In this document: positions 1-7,822 of the stretch, piece after piece
Layout of the letters: each line of letters opens with the position of its first letter
How positions within the stretch are numbered: the stretch's first letter is position 1
Assembly: GCF_003194625.1 (NCBI RefSeq)
Contig: NZ_QHKX01000001.1
Coordinates: 992,001-1,056,000 of the forward strand
Reading direction: 5' to 3'
From: Nocardioides solisilvae
GTDB taxonomy: Bacteria > Actinomycetota > Actinomycetes > Propionibacteriales > Nocardioidaceae
DNA length: 64,000 bases
The notes under the pieces: generated by a model
What the model was told of the DNA's origin: nothing
Databases searched by the model: none
Seen by the model: the letters and a program-made list of their open reading frames with translations, nothing else
Position numbers and translations under genes: made by a program

Positions 1-284
1 ACCGGCTCTCCGACGACGTCGAGCGGTGGAAGCTGCGCGACCCGATCTCGCGCGTGGAGGTCTACCTGCGCCGCAACGGGCTCGTCGACGACGCCTGGAT
101 CGAGGAGCTGAAGGGCGAGGCCGACGAGCTCGGCGCCCGCCTGCGCGAGGGGTGCAAGGCGATGCCCGACCCGCAGCCGCTCGACATGTTCGCCCACGTC
201 TACGCCGAGGAGACCGACGAGCTGCGCGCCCAGCGCGAGGGCTACGCGGCCTACCTCGAGACCTTCGAGGAGGCCGGCCGATGA
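1..284 (+). CDS. 2-oxoacid (pyruvate/branched-chain) dehydrogenase E1 alpha subunit, C-terminal end
   Basis: This is the 3' end of a gene that begins before the window; the open frame starts at base 3. The visible part (about 93 residues) contains the late E1-alpha motif with DDVERWKLRDPISR, then YLRRNGLVDD and a helical tail rich in acidic residues. In this family E1 alpha binds thiamine diphosphate and, with E1 beta, decarboxylates a 2-oxoacid and passes the acyl group to the lipoyl arm of E2. It ends in an ATGA overlap with the E1 beta gene (281-284), so the two are co-translated. The substrate (pyruvate or branched-chain oxoacid) cannot be decided from this fragment. Confidence 0.85.
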   Translation, partial: RLSDDVERWKLRDPISRVEVYLRRNGLVDDAWIEELKGEADELGARLREGCKAMPDPQPLDMFAHVYAEETDELRAQREGYAAYLETFEEAGR

Positions 285-1276
285 GCGAGACGATCACGCA
301 GGACCGGATCACTCTGGCCAAGGGGCTCAACATGGGCCTGCGACGGGCCATGGAGGACGACCCCAAGGTCCTCGTGATGGGCGAGGACGTCGGCAAGCTC
401 GGCGGCGTCTTCCGGATCACCGACGGGCTGCAGAAGGACTTCGGCGAGGACCGGGTGATCGACTCCCCGCTCGCCGAGTCGGGGATCGTCGGCACGGCGG
501 TCGGGCTGGCCCTGCGCGGCTACCGGCCGGTGGTGGAGATCCAGTTCGACGGCTTCGTCTACCCGGCGTACGACCAGATCGTCTGCCAGGTCGCGAAGAT
601 GCACTACCGCTCCAGGGGGCGGTCGAAGATGCCGATGGTCATCCGCATCCCCTTCGGCGGCGGGATCGGCGCGGTCGAGCACCACTCCGAGTCGCCGGAG
701 GCGCAGTTCGCGCACACCCCGGGCCTCAAGGTGGTGGCCTGCTCCAACCCCGTCGACGGCTACTGGATGATCCAGCAGGCCATCGCCTGCGACGACCCGG
801 TGGTCTTCCTGGAGCCCAAGCGGCAGTACCACGCCGACAAGGCGCAGCTGGACACCTCCGCGACCCCCGACCCGCTCTTCTCCTCGCGGGTGGTGCGCCG
901 CGGCGAGCACGCCACGCTGCTGGCCTACGGGCCGACCGTGAAGACCGCGCTGGCCGCCGCGGAGGCGGCGTCGGGCGAGGGTCGCTCGCTCGAGGTGATC
1001 GACCTGCGCACGCTGTCGCCGCTCGACATGGCCCCGGTGCTGGAGTCCGTACGCCGCACCGGTCGCGCCATCGTCACCCACGAGGCCCACGTCAACCTGG
1101 GCATGGGTGCGGAGCTGGCCGCGCGGATCACCGAGGAGTGCTTCTACTCCCTCGAGGCGCCCGTGCTGCGGGTGGGCGGGTTCGACACGCCCTACCCGGC
1201 GTCGCGGATCGAGGAGGAGTTCCTCCCCGACCTCGACCGGGTGCTCGACGCCGTCGACCGTTCGCTCGACTTCTGA
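281..1276 (+). CDS. 2-oxoacid dehydrogenase E1 component, beta subunit
   Basis: A 331-residue protein of normal length for E1 beta. The ATG at 281 overlaps the E1 alpha stop codon; a longer upstream reading in this frame only shadows E1 alpha. Visible family features are the conserved Glu in GEDVG near residue 35, the SPLAESGIVGTAVG block, YPAYDQI, the HHSESPEAQFAHTPGLKVV segment, and a C-terminal transketolase-type domain with LRTLSPLD and THEAH. Together with E1 alpha it forms the ThDP-dependent alpha2-beta2 decarboxylase. The E2 gene follows after 12 bases, so this is one operon. It resembles the actinobacterial genes called either pdhB or bkdB, and the substrate remains open. Confidence 0.93.
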   Translation: MSETITQDRITLAKGLNMGLRRAMEDDPKVLVMGEDVGKLGGVFRITDGLQKDFGEDRVIDSPLAESGIVGTAVGLALRGYRPVVEIQFDGFVYPAYDQIVCQVAKMHYRSRGRSKMPMVIRIPFGGGIGAVEHHSESPEAQFAHTPGLKVVACSNPVDGYWMIQQAIACDDPVVFLEPKRQYHADKAQLDTSATPDPLFSSRVVRRGEHATLLAYGPTVKTALAAAEAASGEGRSLEVIDLRTLSPLDMAPVLESVRRTGRAIVTHEAHVNLGMGAELAARITEECFYSLEAPVLRVGGFDTPYPASRIEEEFLPDLDRVLDAVDRSLDF

Positions 1277-1288
1277 GGAGGCGCCGCC

Positions 1289-2749
1289 ATGGCCGAGTTC
1301 AAGCTGCCCGACGTCGGTGAGGGCCTCACCGAGGCCGAGATCGTCTCCTGGAAGGTCAAGGAGGGCGACACGGTCGAGATCAACGAGGTGATCTGCGAGA
1401 TCGAGACCGCCAAGTCGATCGTGGAGCTCCCGTCCCCGTTCGCCGGGACCGTGCTCTCCCTCATGGTCGCCGAGGGCGAGACCGTCGACGTCGGCACGCC
1501 GATCATCGCGATCGGCGACCCCTCCGCGTCGTCGGCTGAGGAGGGCCCCCCTGGCCCGTCTCCAAGCCAGGACCTCGAGATCGACCTCTCCAACCCGGCC
1601 GCCAGCGGCGGCGGCGAGGGCGAGTCGCTGGTCGGCCGCAACAAGGCCGACCGGGGGCCGCAGCGCCGGGCCCGCAAGGGCTCCGCGTCGCCGTCCTCGG
1701 TGGCGGGCGCCCAGGCGCAGATGCAGCTGCAGGGCGCGTTCGCGCCGGGCGGGGCGCAGTCGCAGGAGGTCGCCCCCGCCGACGAGCCGGCGGTGCCCGT
1801 GGAGCCCGTCGTCCCGGCGCAGCCGCCCGCCGCGCCGGCGTCCCCCGCCGCCGTCCGCGCCCTGGCGAAGCCGCCGGTGCGCAAGCTCGCCAAGGACCTC
1901 GGCGTCGACCTCGCCTCCCTCGCGGGCTCGGGTTCCGGCCCGGGCGGGGTCGTCACCCGGTCCGACGTGGAGCAGGCGGCCTCCGGGACGTCGTACGCCG
2001 CGGAGGAGCGCTCCGCGCGGGCGTACGACGTCCGCGGCGGGGGGCCGCGCGAGCACCGGGAGCCGGTCAAGGGCGTGCGGAAGATGATGGCGCAGGCGAT
2101 GACGCAGTCCGCCTTCACCGCACCCCACGTGACGGAGTGGATCACCGTCGACGTCACCGCGACGATGCAGCTGGTGGAGCGGCTCAAGGAGCGCCCCGAG
2201 CTGCGCGAGGTGCGGGTCGGCCCGCTGCTGGTGCTGGCGAAGGCCTGCCTGCTGGCGATCCGGCGCACGCCCGAGATCAACTCGTGGTGGGACGAGCAGG
2301 CCCAGGAGGTCGTCTACAAGGGCCACGTCAACCTCGGCATCGCCGCCGCCACGCCGCGCGGCCTCGTCGTGCCCAACGTCAAGGACGCCGACGCGATGTC
2401 GCTGCCCGAGCTCGCGTGCGCGCTGGGCGACCTCGTGACCACGGCGAAGGAGGGCCGCACGCAGCCGGCGGAGATGAGCGGCGGCACGTTCACGATCACC
2501 AACGTGGGCGTCTTCGGGGTCGACGCGGGCACGCCGATCATCAACCCGGGCGAGTCGGCGATCCTGTGCTTCGGCGCGGTCAACCGGCGGCCGTGGGTCG
2601 ACGAGGCGACCGGCGAGATCGTGGCCCGCGACGTCACCACGCTGGCGCTCTCGTTCGACCACCGGCACGTCGACGGGGAGAAGGGGTCGCGGTTCCTGGC
2701 CGACGTGGCCGGGATCCTCGCCGACCCGGCGAGCGTGCTGCTGTTCTGA
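1289..2749 (+). CDS. dihydrolipoamide acyltransferase (E2) of a 2-oxoacid dehydrogenase complex
   Basis: A 486-residue E2. Residues 1-80 form a single lipoyl domain with the lipoylated Lys42 in ETAKS. A Pro/Ala/Glu-rich flexible linker follows, then a peripheral-subunit-binding domain near residues 190-230 (VRKLAKDLGVDL, GGVVTRSDVE). The C-terminal catalytic domain carries the acyltransferase HxxxDG motif at residues 458-463 (HRHVDG). It transfers the acyl group from E1 to CoA and forms the core of the complex. An AGGAGG-like ribosome binding site precedes the ATG. No E3 (lipoamide dehydrogenase) gene lies downstream in this window, so E3 must be encoded elsewhere. The ETAKS form around the lipoyl lysine is common in actinobacterial BkdC/PdhC proteins. 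Confidence 0.93.
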   Translation: MAEFKLPDVGEGLTEAEIVSWKVKEGDTVEINEVICEIETAKSIVELPSPFAGTVLSLMVAEGETVDVGTPIIAIGDPSASSAEEGPPGPSPSQDLEIDLSNPAASGGGEGESLVGRNKADRGPQRRARKGSASPSSVAGAQAQMQLQGAFAPGGAQSQEVAPADEPAVPVEPVVPAQPPAAPASPAAVRALAKPPVRKLAKDLGVDLASLAGSGSGPGGVVTRSDVEQAASGTSYAAEERSARAYDVRGGGPREHREPVKGVRKMMAQAMTQSAFTAPHVTEWITVDVTATMQLVERLKERPELREVRVGPLLVLAKACLLAIRRTPEINSWWDEQAQEVVYKGHVNLGIAAATPRGLVVPNVKDADAMSLPELACALGDLVTTAKEGRTQPAEMSGGTFTITNVGVFGVDAGTPIINPGESAILCFGAVNRRPWVDEATGEIVARDVTTLALSFDHRHVDGEKGSRFLADVAGILADPASVLLF

Positions 2750-2793
2750 CCGTCGGGTGGTTTGACCTTCACCGAACCGGGTAGAAAGCGCCC

Positions 2794-4110
2794 GTGACCG
2801 CGCCCGCCCCCCGCATCGGCCCCTACGTGGTCGGGCGACGGCTGGGCCGGGGCGGAGTCGGCGTGGTGCACGCGGCGGTGCCCGACCCCACCGGGAGCAG
2901 CGCCCCCGTCCCCGAGGTGGCGCTCAAGCTGCTCCCGGGCGACCTCGCCCGCGACCGGGACTTCCGAGCCCGCTTCACCCGCGAGGCGCGGACCCTGGCG
3001 GGTCTCGGTTCCCCCCACGTGGTGCCGGTCCGGGGCTTCGGCGAGGAGGCCGGGCAGCTCTACGTCGCCAGCGACCTCGTGCCCGACGGCGACCTCGAGC
3101 GGATGCTGCGGGTGCACGGCGCCCCTCCCCTGGAGACGGCCCTGCGGCTGGTGCTGCAGGTCGCCCAGGGCCTGGTCGACGCGCACGACGCGGGGCTCGT
3201 CCACGGCGCGCTGAAACCGGCCAACGTGATGCTGCGCCGCGAGGACGACGGTTTCCGGGCGTGCCTGGTCGACTTCGGGACCGCCCACGGAGCCCACCCC
3301 GTGGCCGCCGGCAGCGCTCGGTGGGCGGCCCCCGAGCTGCACACGGGCGCCCCTGCCAGCCGCGCCTCCGACGTCTACTCGCTGGGGTGCGTCCTGTGGA
3401 CCACCCTCACCGGCCACCCGCCGTACGACGGCGCCACCGACTTCCAGCAGGCCAGCGCCCACCTCCAGGAGCCTCCCCGCCAGCTCGCCGGGGGCTCGCC
3501 GCTGGTGCTCGAGCTCAACGCGCTGCTCGAGCGGACCATGGCCAAGGACCCCGCGCGGCGGCCGGCCTCGGCCCGGCAGGTCGCCGACGTGCTGCGCCGC
3601 GTGCAGACCCTGGCGGGTGCCCGCGACGGCCGCGTCGTCCCGGTGCCCGCACGCAGCGCCGTTGGCCTGCAGGCCGGCCCGGGTGCTGCGGCCCGGGGAG
3701 GCTCGGGGGCTCGGTCGTGGCGCTCGCGCCTCGGCGTCGCGGCCGGCGTCGCAGCCGCCCTCGTGGTGGGCGTCGTCGGCACGCTGCTCCTCGTGGACCG
3801 CGAGTCGTCGGCGGCCCCCGCCGCGTCGATCTCGGTGCGGTCCGGGGAGGGCGCCGAGGGGGCGTCGCCGCTGAACCCCGAGGCCCGCGCCGTCAACGAC
3901 GTCGCCGAGGGGCTGGAGGTGCAGCTGATGGTCGACCACGCCAACGCGCGCTGCATCGCGGGCCTGTGGGTCGAGCAGGTGGGGCTCGGCCGGCTGCTGG
4001 CGGCGGGGCTCCTTGACGCCGACCTCCGCTACACCGGGCGCGACCTCGAGAAGGTCGACCCCGACATCAAGGAGCTGCTCGGCGCGGCCACGCGCGACTG
4101 CCTCGCGTGA
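2794..4110 (+). CDS. membrane-anchored serine/threonine kinase-like protein, probable pseudokinase
   Basis: A 438-residue protein with a GTG start. Residues 8-270 form a protein-kinase fold: glycine loop LGRGGVGVV, ATP-binding Lys45 (VALK), and the Mg-binding DFG at 160-162. The catalytic loop, which should read HRDLKPEN, reads HGALKPAN at 137-144, so both the Arg and the catalytic Asp are missing. A single membrane segment lies near residues 314-336. The outer part ends in a small domain with two cysteines (ARCIAGLW...TRDCLA) resembling helical two-Cys domains of actinobacterial envelope proteins. It may bind ATP and act as a scaffold or sensor. Intact kinases of this class, such as the one at 16030, phosphorylate Ser/Thr; this one probably does so weakly or not at all. 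Confidence 0.85.
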   Translation: MTAPAPRIGPYVVGRRLGRGGVGVVHAAVPDPTGSSAPVPEVALKLLPGDLARDRDFRARFTREARTLAGLGSPHVVPVRGFGEEAGQLYVASDLVPDGDLERMLRVHGAPPLETALRLVLQVAQGLVDAHDAGLVHGALKPANVMLRREDDGFRACLVDFGTAHGAHPVAAGSARWAAPELHTGAPASRASDVYSLGCVLWTTLTGHPPYDGATDFQQASAHLQEPPRQLAGGSPLVLELNALLERTMAKDPARRPASARQVADVLRRVQTLAGARDGRVVPVPARSAVGLQAGPGAAARGGSGARSWRSRLGVAAGVAAALVVGVVGTLLLVDRESSAAPAASISVRSGEGAEGASPLNPEARAVNDVAEGLEVQLMVDHANARCIAGLWVEQVGLGRLLAAGLLDADLRYTGRDLEKVDPDIKELLGAATRDCLA

Positions 4111-4149
4111 AGGTTTTGCCGAGACTGTCATCACTTCGTTACCGCTGAG

Positions 4150-4156
4150 TATAAAT
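4150..4156 (+). promoter_or_regulatory. probable -10 element of the zinc-ribbon/Thr-Pro gene
   Basis: TATAAAT lies in an unusually AT-rich intergenic patch about 50 bases before the start at 4207. It sits inside a small inverted repeat, CTGA-GTATAAA-TCAG (4146-4160). No convincing -35 at standard spacing was found. Confidence 0.4.
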
Positions 4157-4206
4157 CAGGGTTACAGTGACCCCGCTCACGAGTATCTCAACAGGGGGTG
4201 GCGGGC

Positions 4207-5100
4207 ATGGGATGTCCCAGGTGTGGCATGCGGGTGCGGCAGGGGACGCAGTGGTGTCCTGACTGCGGCTTCCAGCAGATGGTCCCCGAGATCCACCCGC
4301 CCCTGGCCGACCGGGTCTCGCTGCTCGCGGCAGGCGGGACGCCCGTCGCCGCCACCCCGCATGGCGCCTCCCGTGCGGGGATCCTCTCGTTGGTCGCCGT
4401 GCTGGTGCTGGTGGCGGGCATGATCGCGATCGGCATGAGCCCCGACGAGGAGGAGTCCGTCGCGCAGGAGCCGTCGAACCAGCCCTTCGGGCTGCTCACG
4501 CCCGTGGAGGAGACGACGGCCGCGGCCGCGGAGCTCGACGCGGAGAAGAAGGCCGAGCGCTGGGCCCGTCGCCAGGCGAAGAAGGCCATGAAGGCCGCCG
4601 GGCTGCCCACCGACATCCCGACCGACCTGCCCACGGCGCTCCCGACCGACCTGCCCACGGCGCTCCCGACCGCGCTCCCGACCCCGACGGCTCCACCGAC
4701 GCCGACGAAGACCCCGCGGACCAGGAAGCCCAAGCCCACCGACCCGGCCACGCCCACCCCGACGGGTGGGGTCACGCCGACCCCCACGCCGACCCCCACG
4801 GCGCAGCCGACGCTGCAGCCCACCCCGACGCTGGATCCCACGCCGACGCCGACCCCCACGCCGACGCCGACCCCGACGCCGACCCCGACGCCGACCCCCA
4901 CGCCGACCCCCACGCCGACGCCCAAGACGGCTCAGGAGATCGCCGCGGGCATCCCCGCGGGCAAGAACTGCTGGTCGCTGGCGAGCGAGGGCTACAGCAA
5001 CGACGTGGCCCGGGCCTACTGGGAGCGCGTCGGCCGCCCCGCCTTCTGGGACATCTCGCGTCGGGACCCGCGGATCTGCGAGTACACCTACCCGCGCTGA
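4207..5100 (+). CDS. zinc-ribbon, single-pass membrane protein with a long Thr-Pro repeat
   Basis: Unknown function, 297 residues from the ATG at 4207, chosen because AGGGGG at 4192-4197 lies 9 bases upstream; a GTG at 4198 is in frame but sits directly on that site. Order of parts: a zinc ribbon at the N-terminus (CPRCG...CPDCG), a membrane segment near residues 57-77, an Ala/Lys/Glu-rich stretch, about 110 residues dominated by Pro-Thr dipeptides, and a small C-terminal domain with two cysteines ([10 protein letters not shown]...RICEYTYPR). This layout fits a cytoplasmic zinc ribbon joined through the membrane to an outer domain held off by a rigid, probably glycosylated, Pro/Thr stalk. The 3' end overlaps the convergent araC-type gene by 13 bases. 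Confidence 0.75.
   Translation: MGCPRCGMRVRQGTQWCPDCGFQQMVPEIHPPLADRVSLLAAGGTPVAATPHGASRAGILSLVAVLVLVAGMIAIGMSPDEEESVAQEPSNQPFGLLTPVEETTAAAAELDAEKKAERWARRQAKKAMKAAGLPTDIPTDLPTALPTDLPTALPTALPTPTAPPTPTKTPRTRKPKPTDPATPTPTGGVTPTPTPTPTAQPTLQPTPTLDPTPTPTPTPTPTPTPTPTPTPTPTPTPTPKTAQEIAAGIPAGKNCWSLASEGYSNDVARAYWERVGRPAFWDISRRDPRICEYTYPR
4615..4925 (+). repeat. in-frame Thr-Pro coding repeat with hexanucleotide units
   Basis: The coding DNA consists of short tandem units, first alternating ACCGACCTGCCC/GCGCTCCC-like blocks (4620-4680), then nearly pure 6-base units of CCGACG or CCGACC/CCCACG type (4775-4925). All units are multiples of three, so slippage would change only the length of the stalk without breaking the frame. 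Confidence 0.8.
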
Positions 5101-5912
5101 CGCCCTTCCTGCGGTCCGCGCCGGGCGGCCCAGCGGGCGGGGGTCACGCCGTACTCCCGGCGGAACGCGCTGACGTACGCCGACGCGCTGGCGTAGCCGA
5201 CCCGGTGCCCGACCTGGCCGACCGGGAGCAGCCCGAGCAGCGCGCGCGACGCCTCCAGGCGCGTCCGCGTCCGCCAGGCTGACCACGGGAGCCCGTACTC
5301 GCGCAGGAAGTCGCGCTGCAGGGTCTTGGGCGACAGGTGCAGCCGCTCCGCCCACGCCGCGAGCTCCGTCGGGTCGCCCGGGTCGCTGAGCAGGGCCGCG
5401 GCGACCCGCCGGGCGTGCCCCAGGCCGGCCGCCGCGTGCTCCACCGCGTGCGGGTCGCCGAGGTCCGCCAGCAGCCGGTCCCTCAGGTCGAGGGCGTCGA
5501 CCTCCGCGAGGTCCGTCCGGCACAGCGCCCGCACGGCGTGCGCCGCCTCCTGGCCGAAGGCCACCAGGGCCGCCGGCAGCCGGGTGAGCGCCGCGGGGGC
5601 CTGCCGGACGCAGACGACGTGGACCGTCTGGGAGTCGCAGCCGCTGACCTCCAGGGTCGTGCCGCGCCGCGCCCAGAACGCCCGGTCGGGCGGCACGTGC
5701 GCGACCTGCGCACCGAGCCGGACGGCGAGGACGCCGTCGGGGGACCAGAAGAGCTGGTGTCGCTGGTCGTCGCGGGTCTCGGGGAAGCGGGGGACGCCCC
5801 AGCTCCTCGGGTAGCGCAGGACGAGGACGCCGGTCGGCGGGCCGAGCCCGTGACCGAACTCCTCGACGCCGGGTCCGTCGGCCCGGGCGGCGGGGTGTCC
5901 TGCCAGCGACAT
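5088..5912 (-). CDS. AraC-family transcriptional regulator
   Basis: A 274-residue regulator. The C-terminal ~100 residues form the AraC double helix-turn-helix ([24 protein letters not shown] and [31 protein letters not shown]). The N-terminal half looks like a cupin-type sensing domain, with [16 protein letters not shown] near residues 85-100. The start at 5912 is preceded by GGAGAGG. It is divergently transcribed from the siderophore-importer operon, and the iron box at 5943-5961 lies between them. This arrangement suggests it may sense a ferric siderophore and control the importer, as AraC regulators such as PchR do in other bacteria, though here that is inference. Its last 13 bases overlap the convergent upstream gene. 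Confidence 0.88.
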   Translation of the reverse strand: MSLAGHPAARADGPGVEEFGHGLGPPTGVLVLRYPRSWGVPRFPETRDDQRHQLFWSPDGVLAVRLGAQVAHVPPDRAFWARRGTTLEVSGCDSQTVHVVCVRQAPAALTRLPAALVAFGQEAAHAVRALCRTDLAEVDALDLRDRLLADLGDPHAVEHAAAGLGHARRVAAALLSDPGDPTELAAWAERLHLSPKTLQRDFLREYGLPWSAWRTRTRLEASRALLGLLPVGQVGHRVGYASASAYVSAFRREYGVTPARWAARRGPQEGRQRG

Positions 5913-5942
5913 GACGTGTCCTCTCCGCGACACTTCTACTCG

Positions 5943-5961
5943 ATAGGTAAGGCTTACCTTA
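5943..5961 (+). promoter_or_regulatory. DtxR/IdeR iron box overlapping the promoter of importer 1
   Basis: ATAGGTAAGGCTTACCTTA matches the IdeR consensus TWAGGTWAGSCTWACCTWA at 18 of 19 positions. It covers the hexamer TACCTT (5955-5960), which lies 6 bases before the ATG at 5967 and is the likely -10 of a leaderless transcript. Iron-loaded IdeR here should block the promoter directly. The site also sits upstream of the divergent AraC gene. Confidence 0.9.
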
Positions 5962-5966
5962 GGCGC

Positions 5967-6980
5967 ATGACCGCTCGTCCCCTGCGCCGCGCCCTGACGC
6001 GGACGTCCACCGTTGCCGCCCTCACCGGACTCCTCGCCCTCGGGCTCGCCGCCTGCGGGGGGGAGGCGGACGAGGCTGCCGGCGCCGACTCCGGCACCCG
6101 TACCTTCGCCGCCGACAACGGCGACGTCGAGATCCCCGTCGACCCGGAGCGGGTCGTGGCCACCGGCTACGCCGTCCCGGTGCTGATCGAGTCGGACGCC
6201 GACCTGGTCGGCGTCTCGGAGTGGTCGCGCGGTGTCCCGATGATGACCGACGAGGACGTGGCCACCTACGAGGGCCTGGAGAAGGTGGCCGGGGAGACCG
6301 CCGCCGAGACCAACTACGAGGCGATCGCCGGGCTCGACCCCGACCTGATCGTCATCGGCGTCCCGCAGCCGGCGCTGGTCGACCTCGACATGGACCGGCT
6401 CGAGGACATCGCCCCCGTGGTCGTGCTCGGCCCGGCCGCCCCCGACTCGTGGCGCGAGCTCAACGAGCGCCAGGCCGACGCGGCCGGCGCGAGCGAGGGC
6501 TTCGAGGCGAGCAGGTCGGCGTACGAGGAGCGCGCGGCCGAGCTGGAGGAGAAGTACGCCGACGTGCTGGGGGACCTGCGGTTCGGGCACGTCGGCGCCT
6601 ACGGCGACGTCTCGGCCGGCAGCTTCCACCGCGAGTACGCCGGCTCCTGGGGCACCAACATCGCCGGCGACATCGGCGTCGACTACTACGGCGAGCCGAG
6701 CGAGCCAGGCGAGGGCGCCGCGGCTGTGACCGAGTACCCCTCGATCGAGGAGCTCCCCGAGAAGCTCGGCGACGCGGACGCGATCACCTACACGCTCGGT
6801 GCCGACGGGAAGCCGGCCGAGGCGATCGCCTACGTCCTCGAGCACCGGCTGTGGAAGAACCTGCCCGCCGTGAGGGCGGGCCACGTCTTCGGCCTGCAGC
6901 ACACGGAGGCCGCCACCTACACCTCCGCGCTCAGGACCCTCGACTCGCTCGACACCGCGCTCGAGCCCCTGCTCGGATGA
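5967..6980 (+). CDS. iron-siderophore ABC transporter substrate-binding lipoprotein (importer 1)
   Basis: A 337-residue FecB/FepB-type binding protein. The signal peptide has a twin-Arg-like basic start, a hydrophobic core and lipobox LAAC with Cys30 as the lipidated residue. The mature part is a two-lobed cluster-A-III fold with PERVVATGYAVPVLIESDADLVGVS and, later, GLDPDLIVIG. It captures ferric siderophore outside the membrane and delivers it to the permease encoded by 7815-9805. The start lies 5 bases after the iron box with no separate ribosome site, so translation is probably leaderless. It overlaps the next gene by ATGA (6977-6980). Confidence 0.92.
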   Translation: MTARPLRRALTRTSTVAALTGLLALGLAACGGEADEAAGADSGTRTFAADNGDVEIPVDPERVVATGYAVPVLIESDADLVGVSEWSRGVPMMTDEDVATYEGLEKVAGETAAETNYEAIAGLDPDLIVIGVPQPALVDLDMDRLEDIAPVVVLGPAAPDSWRELNERQADAAGASEGFEASRSAYEERAAELEEKYADVLGDLRFGHVGAYGDVSAGSFHREYAGSWGTNIAGDIGVDYYGEPSEPGEGAAAVTEYPSIEELPEKLGDADAITYTLGADGKPAEAIAYVLEHRLWKNLPAVRAGHVFGLQHTEAATYTSALRTLDSLDTALEPLLG

Positions 6981-7822
6981 GCCGGTTCCGCATGGACCGG
7001 TCCGACCCCGCCGGACGGGTCGCGGCGCACCATGCGTCGACCCCGCCCGCGGGCGAGGGCGTGACGCGGATCGGCTACCCGATCGGGGTCCGGACCGCCT
7101 CCGTGGTCCGGGTCGCGGAGGTCACGCCCACCATGCTCCGGCTCACCCTGGGCGGGCCGGGCCTGGCGGGCTTCCACAGCCACCAGGCCGACGACCACGT
7201 CAAGGTCGTCTTCCCGCTCCCCGACGGCACCCGCAACGATCCGGTCCCCGACGACGAGGAGTCGCTCGAGTGGCCGCGGCCGGTGCCCCCGACGCGCAAG
7301 TACACGGTGCGCCGGTGGGATCCCCGGGCGCTCGAGCTCGACCTGGACTTCGTGGTCCACGACGGCGGTCTCGCCTCGGACTGGGTCGGCTCGGTGGCCG
7401 TCGGCGCCGACGTCGTGGTGGCCGGGCCGCCCGGGGCGAAGGCGTTCGCGCACACCTACGACCACTACGTCTTCGCCGTCGACACCACGGCCCTGCCCGC
7501 ACTGGCCCGGTGGCTGGAGGAGTCGCCCGCCGACGTCTCGGCCGACGTCCTCGTCGACGTCGACCACCGGTGGGAGCGCGACTACCCGCTCGCCGACCGG
7601 GACGGCGTACGGGTGCGCTGGCTCGACCGCAGCGGTGGGTCGCGCCTGACCCAAGAGGTGGCCGGGCTGGACCTGCCCGCCCGCGACCGGGCCCGGACGT
7701 TCCTCTTCGCCGCCGGCGAGGCCGGCGACATCAAGCCCCTGCGCGCCTGGGCGCGGGACCACGTCACCGACTCGCTGGTGACCGGCTACTGGAAGCGCGG
7801 GGTCGCCGGACTGGATGAGTGA
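6977..7822 (+). CDS. siderophore-interacting protein (FAD-dependent ferric-siderophore reductase), importer 1
   Basis: A 281-residue protein of the ViuB/YqjH siderophore-interacting family. The N-terminal half is a flavin-binding barrel with VTPTMLRLTLGG and the FAD motif RKYTVRRWD; the C-terminal half is the SIP domain with FLFAAGEAGDIKPLRAW and the family ending TGYWKRG. Members reduce Fe3+ in the imported siderophore using NAD(P)H or ferredoxin so that iron is released. The start overlaps the binding-protein stop (ATGA), and the end overlaps the first permease gene by 8 bases, so it lies within the importer operon. A second protein of this family is encoded at 50470. Confidence 0.92.
   Translation: MSRFRMDRSDPAGRVAAHHASTPPAGEGVTRIGYPIGVRTASVVRVAEVTPTMLRLTLGGPGLAGFHSHQADDHVKVVFPLPDGTRNDPVPDDEESLEWPRPVPPTRKYTVRRWDPRALELDLDFVVHDGGLASDWVGSVAVGADVVVAGPPGAKAFAHTYDHYVFAVDTTALPALARWLEESPADVSADVLVDVDHRWERDYPLADRDGVRVRWLDRSGGSRLTQEVAGLDLPARDRARTFLFAAGEAGDIKPLRAWARDHVTDSLVTGYWKRGVAGLDE

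Noticed and set aside
251-2668. 805-codon open frame on the minus strand opposite the E1 beta/E2 genes
   Set aside because: Antisense shadow of two well-supported enzymes; composition is His/Arg/Asp-rich with no domain, as expected from GC-rich codons read backwards.
4770-4925. CRISPR-like array
   Set aside because: The repeats are contiguous 6-base units coding Pro-Thr with no spacers.
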